Source: Numida meleagris (Eukaryota > Chordata > Aves > Galliformes > Numididae). From it: 64,000 nucleotides of DNA. A program made the position numbers and the translations under genes. Positions 13,434 to 26,599 of the stretch are shown here, one piece after another (the stretch's first letter is position 1; each line of letters begins with the position of its first letter). Location: the NCBI RefSeq assembly GCF_002078875.1, contig NC_034438.1, forward strand, positions 22,271,030 to 22,335,029, given 5' to 3'. The notes beneath the pieces were generated by a model. It did not search any database. It was not told the origin of the DNA and saw nothing but the letters and a program-made list of their open reading frames with translations.

Positions 13434-16400
13434 ATAGACACTTGCAGTGTCAAAATGATGAAGAGACTATAACGTAAAAGGGAAGCTCAGTCTAGGAATT
13501 CAGTCCTTTTTAGTAGTTGCATGAGCAATGCAGAGTTCAACAAAACAGGTAACTCAATATTCCAGTTGCATTTTTATTTGCAGGGCAACCAGAAGCTTGA
13601 GGCATAGTTTTAAAGCGTTTCAAAATTAACTGTTTTAGAAAAAATGACAACATCACATGCCGTTTCTTCTAGGAAAGACTCTCAAAGTTCCTCATTCCAG
13701 TCTGACCAGAAATACAGTAATGTCAATCTTTCTCATAACACTTGAGTTCTTCTGATGGTAATATCTGAAAACAAAAAGTATAATGAGATGAAAAAAAAAG
13801 AACTAAATGGCTAGCTAGAATTTTGCAAACCTCAAGAAAAACATAAACAGTAATTGCATTGACAGTTAAAATATTCCCAGTCACTGCAAGATATCCCAGA
13901 AAACTACTGACTGCCTTTAGTTTGAGTATTATTTTTGATTGCATTAGCTCAGTTGTTCCTTGATCCAGGCTTATCAGTTTACTTTTCCCATTTTGTGTTT
14001 TTAGCAAAGAATTTCCACGTGTTTACAGTAAAGAAACGTGACTTGTAACAGTATGGGGCTGCTTGTTTTTCTGGTTCATATCCCCTGTCACATGCCTCGA
14101 AGGCTTGGTCTTTGTGAACCAATGAAACCCCGACAGGCGCCAATAAAACCTGATAATAGCTAACAGAGTCAAAATATCCAGAGAAATGGGACAATGCCCT
14201 TCAGTGAGCTACATTTTATAGCAGGAAACAAGTCAGTAGGACACTGTTGACTCATGCCTGGTTTCAGAAAATTTCAGGAGTGACTAAGTCCACGGTGGCA
14301 CAGCCTGTCTCGGGATGACACTGCCTGTCGCAAAGCAGTGGCTCAGTGTCCACACTCCCCTAAAAAGAATATACAAAGAGAATCTGCACTACTGAAGTAT
14401 AGCTTCCTGCCTCTTTGTCTCTCAAGGCTGGGCTTTCTGATCAGGCACAGCCTCCAAGTTTTATCTTACGAGAAATATCCAAAAAATCACTTTCCTAAGT
14501 AAATTTTCTGTAGAGGAAGAATGCATACATCTGCCTCTCTTCCAAATGAGTCCCTCATCATCTCTCCTCTCTTTAACCAGGTTGTCAGTCTCATGAAAAT
14601 TACTTGAAATTGACATTTCTACATCTTTGGGTCTAATTAGACCAAAGGTTCAGGTGAGATGTGCAAGCATAGGGACATAGACACACTCCACGTGGTAACT
14701 ACAGCACACTCTTTTGGGGGAAAAAGTGTACCATGGCGATTTTTGAAGTGCTTTCAGCTGCTTGGGGCATGAGAAAAATAAGCCTCACTAAGAGGCTTCG
14801 CTACAAGGTTTGAAACACGACATCCCCCTCAGCCCATAATTCCAGTTGTTCTTTATTAGGTGATAAAGAACAGCTTGATCACCTTTGGCAGGGACAAACT
14901 ACATAGCCCAGTGCTTTCTGCTGAATTCTAGTAACCGTCTTGCACATTCCATTTCTCTTTACACTCGCTACCAAATTCAGACCTGGCACTGTAGGTAATG
15001 TTCAGTAGCCCTGCACTTGCAGATGCCAGTGCCAAATCTTGCCCTTCATCACCCATGTACCTATAGGGCTACCCTATCAGCCGCTGGTGTCTGAGTGCAC
15101 ACAAAGCAACCCTTTATGCTAGAGCATCCAGCCTGGGTGAGCTCAGTGATCTCAGCTGCTCCAGTAACCTTCACTAAATCCTTTCTCCTTTTCTTTGCTC
15201 AATCCACCTACTGAAAGGAAGGCCACTTCAAAGGGAGACTCTCGCCCAGCCTGACATCATGGCATGTTGAGATAATTCAGAGTAGTTATGATAAATGTTC
15301 TGTCTACAGGCATCAAGAAACAAACAACGGGCTCACAGCAACATAAGATTAAACATGTTTCTGCAATTATCTGGGGAATTGTCTTGCTGACCATGTCCTT
15401 TCTTGCTATTTTTCACAGCAAAAAGCAGAAACTTAGATGAGATTGTGTGAAATTCAGCTGCAGAGCTTCAGGCCCATCCAAACGCAAGGTGGGTCTGCTA
15501 TCATATGGTTTGCACCTGTCAGGTGAGGAAGGGCACATTTCTAGCTTCTGCATCACAGTCTCCTCTTGGTACATATCAGAGAGAAGCAAAGCTGCTTAAA
15601 AGAGCTAGCAATGCCGCACCGTAAGCTTGGTGGAGGGAGGCTACGCTCTGCCAGGAATGAACAAGTATGGGTAGCAAAAGGCAAAAGGATTTCAAGTGAG
15701 AGAAAGCAGAACATGCCAAGCTGGAATGCTATGCAAGCCCTGATCCCAGCCACTGTCTGTGCCAAAGAGCCTGGTACTCAGTAGCCCAGCCATGAACACA
15801 CTAGCCTCTGCCAAAGAGCAAATGGGAGCAGATGGATCAAGCAGGGGAGTACAAAAAGATGAGCTTAGATCTGCACACATGACCAGATTATGAACAAAAA
15901 AGAAATAAGTATTTCATGAGAGAACCTCCACCTCAATTCAACTGTTCCTTGCCATGCCACCCCCCAGTGAGTTTCTTCTTTGGTTTCTATTTCTATTGCT
16001 TCTTTAACAAAGACTTCCCTCCTTCCATGACAGCAATACAAGATACTTCATCCAGACCCCAGCAGCTCCATCCAAATCCTTGAGCTAGTCAACAACTCTC
16101 CATTCCACCCAGTCTCTCATGAAGTCTCACAGGGTAAATAAGCTTTGAGCACTCGCCTTCTTGGGGACAGAACCAAACCCATATCCAAAGACAGCCGTAG
16201 GGACACCGTTGTATACTGAACGTGACCAGCACCACCCTTTGGCAATGTGACCGGATGAAACAGCAGGACCCACAGCATGGTCTCCTTCTCTCTGCAATGG
16301 GTTCGTGCATGATCACTGACAAGCAGGAATATCCCTAGCCTGTGGTAATTCCCAGACTGTGCCCACGAGTTTCCTGGAGAATGAAAAATGCCCAGGGCTA

Positions 16401-17933
16401 CATGTGCCAGGAGTTAGTCTAGCCATTTCACAGTGCAGACCCTTCAGTCCTGTGTCCAGGTTTGTTCAGTGTTTAATTTACCAGGTAGCTTCACTCCCAC
16501 TAGATATATACTTTTCTACCAGCCTGTTTTCCTAAGCAGTGCCTACAGATTACTGAATTGGCTTCAGGTTGATTCCCCCCAAGCATGTTCTCACATGCTG
16601 GCCAGCCTTAGCTACTGACAAAGCAGTAGAGGTCTTAGAGATATTCAGTTCCTTGAATTTCATGAAAAAACACAGCCAGGTGGAGGAGAGCAATCCAGAC
16701 TGACATACTATTACAGAAAAGTCTTATGTGTGAGTTTGGTCAAACTTTTAGGCCACAGAGAATTCACATTGATTAAAATCATTATAAATGCCTCAATAGC
16801 AGGAAAAATTTAATTCAGGATTCACTAATGTTCCTGTGGTTGGAAAATCATTCTAGACAACCTACATATCACTACTAGTTACAGGTTTGGCAAAGATGTT
16901 CCTTTGTTCACAGGGACTTTTTATTTCCCTTTCCTCCTTTCTTTAACTGCTTTTGTAAAAAAATATTTTTTTAATTTAAAAAATATCTTTTTTTCAACCC
17001 TATGTTCTAATACTGGCAAAGATGTATCCTCAGCATAAGTTCTGGCTCTCGAAAGACCAGACCCTGTTATACTTGTTGTCAAAACAGGACCTGAGGGATA
17101 CCAGTATGGATGTTAACAAGTAATAGTATGTGAAAAAAAAAGGCCTGATATACCACAGAACAACATAAAAGAAAACACCTGGCTATTCAAGCAGTACAGA
17201 AACACACACACAACAGCTCAACAACGGTCAGAAATCCTCTGGTCTGCATCCTGATAAAGTAGAATAGCTGTCCCTCAGAGGTCTGCAGAAGAGAAGAATT
17301 GTGTAATTTTAAAATAACTGGAAATAAAATATGAAGAGAAGTATCACCCACAAAGAGTAGTCTGAACTCTGCTTTCTGTCACTTTCTTACAGCATCCATT
17401 TATCTCTGTCAGCACAGACAGCTGAATATGCTCATACTATGAGCTAAGCACAGGGCCAGGCCTGTTCCCAAGGCTGGGCTTGCCCACTGACCACTACAAG
17501 TCCACACATCTGCAGCCCACCACAGTCAGCAACTAGGGTGCCTCAACATGGGTCCATAGTGAATGTGGGCCACACGCAGCACACACTAGCACCAGGCCAG
17601 ATACAGAGAGGCACAGTCTGCCTGAAGAAGACTCAAAGTAGATTTTTATGCAATGGTGACTCCACAATTGTTGCTTTCAGTCATGCTGGGAAAGAGGCAA
17701 ATTTGAAGTAAAATGCTGTTGAAAGAGGTCTGTGTGGCTTAGCTTCTCAGCAGTATATGATCCTTGTTATTCAGCACTGTCACAAGGGAGAGAAGATAAT
17801 ATAAAGAGCTAGCTGAGACTGCTGTTTTAGCATGGAAAGTTAGCATCACACATTTGTCTCTACTTGCACTAGCCATGCTTCATGAGTTCCCTAAAGCAGG
17901 ATTCACTTTGTCAGCAAAACAGAATGTGTTTAA
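13434..17933. other. intergenic, no gene recognised
   Basis: About 4.5 kb with only short open frames on both strands and no recognisable protein or repeat. A low-complexity A/T patch lies near 16955-16995. Confidence 0.5.
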
Positions 17934-17941
17934 ATTTACAT

Positions 17942-20008
17942 CTTGGGTGTCCAACCTTTTGGTTTGCCTGGGCCGCATCAAGTGAAGAGGAATTACCTTG
18001 GGAATCATGCTCACTGTACCTGCCATAGTTTCTATGCAAGTAAACAGGAGGCATTACTTTCAGAGCAGCCCTCGTAAAATACACAATACTTTTAGAATCA
18101 TAGAATCATAGAATTAGCCAGGTTGGAAAAGACCTACAAGATCACCTAGTCCAACCTTCCACCTACCACCAACAACCCCACTAAACTATGTCTCCCAACG
18201 CTATATCTAAATGTTTCTTGAACACCTCCAGGGACGGTGACTCCACCACCTCCCTGGACAGCCCATTCCAGCGCCTGACCACTCTTTCAGAAAAGTAGTA
18301 TTTCCTAATGTCCAGCCTAAATCTCCCCTGGCGCAACTTGAAGCCATTCCCCCTCGTCCTGTCACTAGTTAGAAGAGAGAAGAGGCTAACCCCCAGCTCA
18401 CTACAACCTCCCTTCAGGTAGTTACAGAGAGCGATGAGGTCTCCCCTGAGCCTCCTCTTCTCCAGACTGAACAATCCCAGCTCCCTCAGCCGCTCCTCAT
18501 AAGGCCTGTGCTCCAGACCCCTCACCAGCTTCGTCGCCCTCCTCTGAACACGTTCCAGGGCCTCCATGTCTTTCTTGCAGTGAGGGGCCCAAAACTGGAC
18601 ACAGTACTCGAGGTGGGGCCTCACTAGGGCTGAGTACAGAGGGAGAATGACTTCCCTACTCCTACTGGCAACACTATTTCTGATACAAGCCAGGATGCCA
18701 TTGGCCTTCTTGGCCACCTGGGCACACTGCTGGCTCACGCTCAGCCAAGCGTCAACCAATACCCCCATGTTCGTTTCTTCCACACAGTCTTCCAGCCACT
18801 CTGCCCCAAGCCTGTAGCATTGCCTGGGGTTGTTGTGGCCAAAGTGCAGGACCCGGCACTTGGTCTTGTTGAACCTCATCCCGTTGGCTTCAGCCCAGAG
18901 ATCCAGCCTGTCCAGATCTCCCTGTAGGGCCTCGCTACCCCCAGGCAGATCGACACTTCCTGCCAGCTTGGTGTCATCTGCAAACTTACTGAGGGTGCTC
19001 TCGATGCCCTCATCCAGGTCATCAATAAAGATATTGAAGAGGACAGGCCCCAGCACTGACCCCTGGGGAACACCACTCGTGACCGATCGCCAGCTGGATT
19101 TAAATCCATTCACCACCACTCTCTGGGCCCAGCCCTCCAGCCAGCTCCTTACCCAGCAAAGAGTGTACCTGTCCAAGCCACAGACTGCCAGTTTCTCCAG
19201 GAGAATACTGTGGGAGACAGTGTCAAAGGCTTTGCTGAAGTCTAGGTAGACCACATCAACAGCCTTTCCCTCAAAAAAGGAACAAATACATAAAAGTAGT
19301 GGGATATTTGTTTTTGAGAAATGAATGCATCACCCTGGTTCAGCAGCAGTGGTTGCAATTCTTAGTGAGGTTTCAAGGTGTTCGTCAGAGATTTTTGATG
19401 AAATTTTACTCTTCCTATGCTTCATCCTTGAAAACAGTTCACAAATATGCATACTGCCAAGAAATGATTATATGAATAAGGTGTGATTGTGAAGCGAATA
19501 ATATTTTTCTCTGGAAGGCAGGGATTAGGAAAGTCTGGTAAAAAGACTTGATCAGATTTTTGAGTTATCTGACTACAACTCTGTATATTCCATTCGCAAA
19601 TTTGCAGGTAATGTACTTATATCAACTGAAAATGGTGTCACAAACATAAATTGATGGGGTTTTTTTGGGGGGGGGGAAATCTTGAAACCTGTTCTCAAAT
19701 TCCTTTATCAGAAAGGAAAGCATGGCTTTGTATTCTTTGCTGTTCAGAGCACTGTATTTAGCCAGTTGAAGGCATTTTGATACATTATTTGCCATAACTT
19801 GAGTCAGCACTGCACAGCACTGCCTTCCCTTCAGTTGACACTGTTAATAGCGCACTGTTGGTTTAATTGTTCATGAGCAATGGGTGCATGGCTGGGGCCG
19901 CTCAGCAAGGTAGAGCTGACACCTTTAAAGAGGGTGGTACTGGGTGGGCTGCATTGCCAGCTGTGCTGGGCCAAGTGAGAACCACAGGCCACAGGTTGGA
20001 CATTCCAG
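17942..20008 (-). mobile_element. hAT (Charlie-like) transposon carrying a mariner remnant and a CR1
   Basis: The ends are 15-bp imperfect inverted repeats, CTTGGGTGTCCAACC at the left and CTGGAATGTCCAACC (read inward) at the right. They are flanked by a perfect 8-bp duplication ATTTACAT (17934-17941 and 20009-20016), diagnostic of hAT insertion. Internal sequence such as the stretch around 19290-19400 is shared in reverse orientation with the element at 36402-37644. A short mariner end (about 18025-18070, with AGGAGGCATTACTTTCAGAG) marks an internally deleted mariner, and a CR1 inserted next to it (18094-19271). It matches what chicken repeat catalogues call Charlie-Galluhop; that name is from memory. 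No intact transposase is present. Confidence 0.8.
18094..19271 (-). mobile_element. CR1 LINE, young copy with RT catalytic motif, nested in hAT
   Basis: Read on the minus strand, an uninterrupted 357-codon frame (19254 to 18181) covers the second half of CR1 reverse transcriptase. It includes the [11 protein letters not shown] motif, the [10 protein letters not shown] motif and the catalytic FADD box, and ends ALGDIV. The 3' UTR ends in tandem ATTCTATG units at 18094-18115. The 5' end is truncated near 19271. Over about 265 shared residues it differs from the copy at 11586-12493 at only two positions seen by eye (R/H and M/I near the C-terminus). Confidence 0.93.
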
Positions 20009-20016
20009 ATTTACAT

Positions 20017-23000
20017 CCTTAGGAAAGAAAGCAGTGAGTCATTTCCAATGGTTCGGGTGTTCTATTCACAGGACCTGATTAATTTTGATTGGAACGTTGC
20101 AGAAAATTCTCTGAGACAATTTCAAGTATTTACTTCGGTTTTATTATTAAGCAAAGTCCTAATGAATGAGAAATTGACCTTGTGGTTAAACCACTGGCCT
20201 AGGACTGAAGTTTCATTACCATCCATATCCCTACAAAACCACATTGCTCTGCCAGACTCCACTGATTGTATTCCCTCTGCAAAACCTTTTAGCAAACCAC
20301 ACACATGATGCTGGTAGACACTCAGTTTCTGCATGCATTGCTCCCATCAAAGGGCCAAACCCTGAAGCGGTTCTTGCATCCATGAGGAAGATGACAAGGC
20401 CTAGTCAGCAGGCTTTATCCATTAGGAAAGTCTCCTTGGCTATGAACATGAGAAACAGCTGCTGAGCCCCACCAGCCCTCCTGACAGGAAACAAAGTAGA
20501 GCTGGCACCTTCCATGGACCTCCAGTCACGAGGAATGATAACAGCTCCAAGTGCTTTCCTACTACCACAACCAAGTGACAGCCACATAACACAGAAACAC
20601 CAGGCAGAAACCAGAGTGGACACAGAGACGGGCACTACTAGATCATCAGCAGGGAGCAGGGGAGCCTGCAGGCAACAGTGCCATGTCCACCTATGGACAC
20701 AACACTTGGTGCGTGGTCCCCTCTTGTCCTCCCAATGCAGCTCCTTTATGAAGGCTCAAAGGGAAAGTAGGACTGACTTCTGCATTTTCTTGACTTTCCT
20801 GGCAAAATCAAGGCAGTACCACAGGCCAGCTCTTAGCAGGGCAGCCACACATAAGCAGGGTGCTCAGACGCAGGGGCTGATGCCCTCTGGAGCAGTGGGG
20901 TTGGAGCCAGAGCACTCCAGAGCCAGCCCACACCATCACGGCAGTGCCCGGGCCACAACCAGCACCACTGTGGCGGGGAAAGGAAAGAAAAGCAAGGACC
21001 CATGCTGGAGAATCTGAGTAACAAAAGCTGCTTATATCTAAACAAAGGCTTTCTGATAATGAAAAATTAAACTGACAGGAAACAGCACACATGTTAGAAT
21101 ACAGCATGACAGATGCTTTAGGATTTGTTTTATGGAAATTTAAACAGGCACCATTCTCTGTGACCAACTCGATAAGGAACGCAACTCTCATTCCAGCACA
21201 GCAACCCTGTGTATGTTTTTGCTGCTTTTATTTTCTGCTACATTGACTTCAGCTACATATTTTCCAGCAAAAACATAATAGATGGTTTTTGTCACATTAC
21301 AGGAAATCACAAAAGCCCCTAAAGTGATCCTGTTTTTAGGCAATTTTCTGACTTCCCATCAGCCTTTTGTCCCTTCTCACGCCTGCTACTTGGCTGACAT
21401 TGGCAAGTTATAACAGGAAAATATCATTCTTAAGTCACAGTAAGGCTTTCGTGCTAAATCATTTCTTTAAAAAAAAATAGTACGACATAGAGGCCTTGCT
21501 TCCTCTTTTGTCAGTGTAACTTTAGTAGTGTACACTGATGCTGATGCACGGGGATAAGGTGATACACCACAGAAGTGCAAGAGATTCACAGCAATTCAAG
21601 TCACTACATTATTTTAGAGACAGCTCCCTTCTTTCCTCACTTCCTCAAATGCTGCCTCAATTCTGAAATTTTCTGCTAGTCTCTGTGGATAAGTTTACTA
21701 TCATGACTGAACTGAAATCCATGGGCACCTGATGCCTCTTCCCAGAAGTGCCACTCTCTGCTCAGTTCTTCTTTGCTATCTGAAAAATGAAAGAGCACAG
21801 CTTGAGTTAGAATCAGAAGGATGGATTGCAGAAGTAAACTCTTAGCAAAGTCATTGTCTTCTCATGCTGAATCAGAAAGAAAAGACATTTTCTGCCATTC
21901 CAGTTATTTAGTTAATCCCAGCAAGCATTTCCTGGTACAGAGATCTCTGTCGCCATTACTCATTAAATACAAAGCTATTAAGATATTTTCTAAACAAAAC
22001 TCTTAAGGAAAGTACAACTGGGAAGAAATGCCCAAACACAGCAGAGCTTTGACAGAGCTTCCCCATATGGACAGTCTCAACTTTGCTTCCAGCCGACTGG
22101 AGTCTACAGCTTGTTCCAAATATCTACCTCTCTGTTCAGTGGCCTGGGCATAAGCACCCACACCAATCATTGTGATCTATCCAGAAGGAAACCAGCTCAA
22201 CTCTCCTAACAGATCAAAAGCCCAAACTAGATCTGTCTCAGCTCCTCTCCACTGAACATAAAATAAAGCAGTTCTGCTTCCAGCAGGAGGAGATTTTCTT
22301 TTTAATCTACTGGCCCTTGAGCACTCAAAAGGCAGAAGTCACAGGCATGACATCAACTGGAGACAGCCTGCCTCAGCACGTTGCGTGTTCCCAACCTTAA
22401 AAAGTACGGAACAGTCAAGCCAGCACCCCACAGCATTTCCAATGCTGTAATTTAACTCACCTGTCTGATTTTGTGTTGGATGATCGTGTGGGGTTTTATT
22501 CCACTGGTGGCCCCAGAAAGCTCTCCCATGCCCCCCTCCAGTCCATTCCCTCACCACCTGCCTGGCCCTAACTCTTGCTCCACTACCACAGCGGGCCGCC
22601 TCCCCTGCAGCCCTTAGGCCATTCATCGTGTTCTCCCGTTCGAATACTCCTGCCGTTTGGCAACATCTCCCCCTTCCGGACACAGTGCACATGATACGTC
22701 CCTAAACATTTTTTTCTTGCCTAAAAATGTCATCGACGTCTTCTGGTTTGATTCATGGCCATCAGGGAAGTTAAGGCTGGGAAACGGGCTTTTGGACAGG
22801 AGGACAATTAAACTGTTAATGCATCCTTAAGAGGCAGCTGAAATAGCAGAGCCTGCACTTCATTTAATAGGTTTACATCTGCTAGGCAGGGGTCCCCACC
22901 TGCGCTGTGAACAATTTAGAAACATGCAAACAAAAATAATTACAATTTTAAACAACATTCAATTTTTGAAAAGTGAAATTCTGAATCAAGTTTTCATCTT

Positions 23001-23690
23001 CCAGCAGACATATTCCCATGTGTTCTCATCCCTTTATCTCTGCTCATTCAAAAGCTACTCTAGTTTGTTACTTGGATGAAATCTAACATTGCTGAGACTC
23101 ATTCAACACATGATGCTAGCAGCAGCAGATTTAAAACAGGCAAGGCCAGCAGTTACAGCCCCCTTTCTCCTCACCTCTCCAGTCTCTTCTCTCTGAGATA
23201 TCTGATCTCTATCCCCAGCATTGTACCATTCCATCCCTAATCCACTTTCCTTCATATCTTAGTTGTTTTCTGTGATTTCTTTTCCCTGCCTCAGAGTGGA
23301 CCTAAAGATCAAAATCATACGCTTGGATGCCCCAAAACAAAGGAGTTTGCTACATGGCTGGAAAAAAGCTGTTAGCTCATAATATGAACATTTCCAACCT
23401 TTTGCCTCTATTTTCCCATTAGTTTCAACAGAATATTTTAATCCTCTGTGCTCTTCTGCAGCATCTCTACAAACTCAGGCACTTCATGTGCCATGTAAGT
23501 TGCTGCTCCACTTTATCTATCCATGAAGCAGTCCCTGTGCGGAGTTCCTACTGGTATGCTGGATGTTGCGTAAAGTTCACTGTGTATCACAGTTCACTAG
23601 GGACAAATTTGAAAACAGTACTATGGAGAACGTCCCAACTTCTTGGCAATTACCAGAAAATCCTTGATGGCAACATAGTCCAAGCACAAA
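20017..23690. other. intergenic, no gene recognised
   Basis: About 3.7 kb without a recognisable gene. A GC-richer patch with CpGs lies at about 22490-22700 and is discussed as a finding. A hAT-like terminal motif (CAGGGGTCCCCACC) occurs near 22886 but has no partner. Everything else is AT-rich and unassigned. Confidence 0.5.
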
Positions 23691-23694
23691 AAAA

Positions 23695-24602
23695 TGGAAT
23701 CACAGAATCTTGTAGGCTGGAAAACTTATTCTGGATGTCATGTTCAAGCATGGAATCCAAGCATCTCTAAGTGAAAGAAAATGTCATCAGGAGAATTGAA
23801 CATGGATTCTCCAAAGGGAAATCATGCTCAATCAATGTGGTAGCCTTCTATGATGTCACGACCAGCTGGATAGATAAGCAGAGAGCAGATGATGTTCTCA
23901 ACTTTGACATCATCAAGGCTTTTGACTCTGTCTCCCACTACATCCTCATAGGTAAGCTTAGGAAGCGTGGGATAGATGAACGGAGAGCAAGGTGGATTGA
24001 GAGCTGGCTGAATAGTAGAGCTTAGAGAGCTGTGATCAGTGATGCAGAGTCCAGTTGGAGGCCTGTAGCTAACAGCGTTCACCAGGGGTCAGTACTGCGT
24101 CTGGTCTTAGTCAGTATCTTCATAAGGGACATAGATGAAGGGATAGAATGTACCCTCAGCAAGTTTGCTGCCAATACAAAACTGGGAGGAGTGGCTGGCA
24201 CACCAGAAGGCTGTGCTGCTATCCAGTGAGACCTGAACAGGCTGGAGAGTAGGGCAGAAAGGAACCTATGAGATTCAACAAAGGCAAGTGTAAAGTCCTA
24301 CACACGGGGATGAATAACTGCATGCACTAGTACAGATTAGGGGGTGATATGATGGAAAGGAGCTCTGCAGAGAAGGATGTGAGTGTACTGGTGAACCGCA
24401 GGTTGATCATGGTCCAGCACTGTAGCCTTGTGGCCCAGAAGGCTAATGGTATCTTGGGGTGCATTAAAAAGAGTGTGGTGAGCAGGTCAAGGGAGATGAT
24501 CCTCCCCCTCTACTCTGCGCCGGTGAAGCCACAAGGCCACATCTGGAATACTGTGTCCAGATTTTGGGACCCCAAATCAAGAAAGACAGGGAACTACTGG
24601 AG
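23695..24602 (+). mobile_element. CR1 LINE, old degraded reverse-transcriptase fragment
   Basis: Broken plus-strand frames give CR1 RT landmarks in order: a DIIKAFDSVSHYILIGKL-like block (about 23905-23960), an ESWLNSRA block (about 24000), a VHQGSVLRLVLVSIFIRDIDEGIE block (24077-24145), the FAANTKLGG remnant of the FADD region (about 24160-24190) and the NGILGCIKKSVVSRSREMILPLYSA block (24440-24520). Stop codons and frameshifts separate them. It stops before the 3' UTR and meets a minus-strand CR1 fragment at about 24600. Confidence 0.82.
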
Positions 24603-24604
24603 AG

Positions 24605-25970
24605 AATCTCTGTTTTCCCTTAGTTTGACCAGTAGGTCCTTGTTCAGTCATACCAGTCTCCTGCTTTCTCTGCTTGTTTTCCTATCCTGAGCTCTTGTGC
24701 TGTCAAAAAGGTGTCCTTAAAGAGTTGCCAGCTCTCACACTTTGTCCTTAAGGACAGCTTCCCAAGGGATCCCATCTAATAATTCCTTAATCAGACAGAA
24801 CTTCACTCTCCTGAAGTTCAGGGCCCTGATTTTGCTTTTCCACAGGCCCATATTCCTCAAGATCACAAATTCAACCAGGGCATGGTCACTATAGCCCAGA
24901 CTGCCTTCAATTTTAACAATGATCTCCTCTGCATTGGCGAGCACCAGATCCAGTAATGTTTTTCCTCTGGCCGGTTTGTATAATATCTGGACCAGTTATC
25001 ATCCAAACACTTCAGGAATCTCCCTGATTGTTTGCAACCCACCATGCTTCTTTCCCAGTAGACATCTCGACGGCTGAAATCCCACATTAGGATGAGAGCC
25101 TGCGAACACAATTCCTGTAGCTGAAACAAGAAGGCCTCATCCACAGGCTACCCTTGATCAGGCAGTCTGTAGGAGACCCCTTTAATATCAGATGTCCTTT
25201 GTTGGATCCGTCCTTTATATTCACCCATGCACTTCAGGAATATCCTGAATCACTTGCAGCCCATTGTGTTGCTTCCTTAGGAGACATCTGGGTTTTCATG
25301 ATCGTTCCCCATCAAGATGAGAGCCTTTTGTAGCAAGAAGGCCTCATACACAGGCTCCCCTTGACCAGGCAGCCTGTAGTAAACCCCAACCACCACATGT
25401 CCTTCAATGGACCAGTCCCTGCTGTTGCCCACAAGCTCTCCATCTGATCATGGCTGTTTCTCAAAGGTCTTCACAGTCTATCCACTTCTTAACACAGAGG
25501 GCAACTCCCTCGCCCGTCTATCCCCATCTGTTTCTTCTAAAAAGCTTGTTGCCCTCAATCGCTGTGCTCCAGTTGTGCAATTCATCCCATGTTTCCTTGA
25601 TAGCAATTAGGTCAGTTTTTTTAATTGTGCCATGGCTTCCATCTTCTCCTGCTTATTTCCCATGCTGCTTGCATTGGTACCTTCTTCAGGAAGCCCTCCT
25701 GAGTTCCTCTGCAACAAATCGGAAGTCTTTCCCCACTGCTTCCTAAAGTGACAGCATTGCCCAGTCCTCCTCTGTCATTTAGAAATCTACATCCCTTCCC
25801 CATTAAATCTAGTTTTAAGCTCTGCTGATCAGCCCAGAGAGCTTGCTTCCCAGAATATTCTTGCCCCACCCAGCCAGTTATGTCCCACTCGAAGTCAACA
25901 TGCTCAGCGCCTCAAAGGCCTGTCCAAGATCACAGAACCCATGACCTTGTAACACCATCCAAACAGCCAG
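24605..25970 (-). mobile_element. CR1 LINE, endonuclease-region fragments, rearranged
   Basis: Minus-strand frames contain CR1 ORF2 endonuclease motifs: SQALILMWDFSRRDVYWE (a diverged ALVLMGDFNxPDICW block, about 25050-25110), the SDHALVEFVIL block (about 24860-24890) and the linker GIPWEAVLKDK (about 24735-24770). The sequence at about 25225-25370 repeats the 25000-25160 block in diverged form (CACTTCAGGAAT..., GAAGGCCTCAT...). Either two CR1 copies are joined or there was an internal duplication. Further upstream CR1 endonuclease sequence follows to about 25720; the end at 25970 is approximate. No CR1 3' terminus is present. Confidence 0.7.
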
Positions 25971-26575
25971 TCATTCACCTGTCCTTTTCTCCTCCTTCCC
26001 AGGTGCCAGTCTCCAAACAGAAGGACAGAGGAGAACACTACTTACACGCCTGATCTCTCCTACATCCTTGCAAGAGATGTAAAGTCTCTTTTAATGTTGT
26101 GTAATTTCCTTGTCAAAGCCTTCTGTGACCCAACCTGAATAAGCATTAGTAGGTAGTAGATGTCTGGCTCTATCAGACCCACTATGTGTTGGTCACCACA
26201 GTTCATGGGGCTACCTTCTGTACATGCGGAGAATGGGGGCCACTACTCCTGGCCCCATTGAAGTCTCCTCAGTTGTTGTCACCAGAACCACCAGCTCCAG
26301 GAGGGTCTCTGCACTCCCCTTGGGGGTCCATGGTGCAGGAAACCATGTTGTATGCTGTGATCCCCCGCTCCGCTGCAGATCCTGTCAGCACCAGACCTGA
26401 TCATCTTGCCAAGGGATACAGTGATACCTGAAAAAATGAGCTATGGAGATAATAGTGCCATTTTGGTTAATAGGTCTACTTAAAATGAACAATCTTGAGG
26501 ACAACTCTTATCTAGCAATTTTGGTTCAGGCATCCACACTTGGATCAACCTTTCCACAAGCTCTTCACGCCACTA
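25971..26575. other. proximal upstream region of SLC30A5, nothing assigned
   Basis: Non-coding sequence between the CR1 fragments and the SLC30A5 CpG island. It could contain more eroded CR1 5' sequence, but I saw no clear match. Composition becomes CpG-rich from about 26600. Confidence 0.45.
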
Positions 26576-26599
26576 CTCACACTGCCTCCTGACACCCTT

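Noticed and set aside
18181..19254. 357-codon open frame as a host reverse-transcriptase-like gene
   Set aside because: It is the ORF2 C-terminus of a 5'-truncated CR1 with the CR1 3' tail and an almost identical sister copy. It is a mobile element without its own start.
22880..22900. CAGGGGTCCCCACC as a hAT terminal repeat
   Set aside because: Resembles a Charlie-type end, but no matching opposite end or 8-bp duplication was found nearby.
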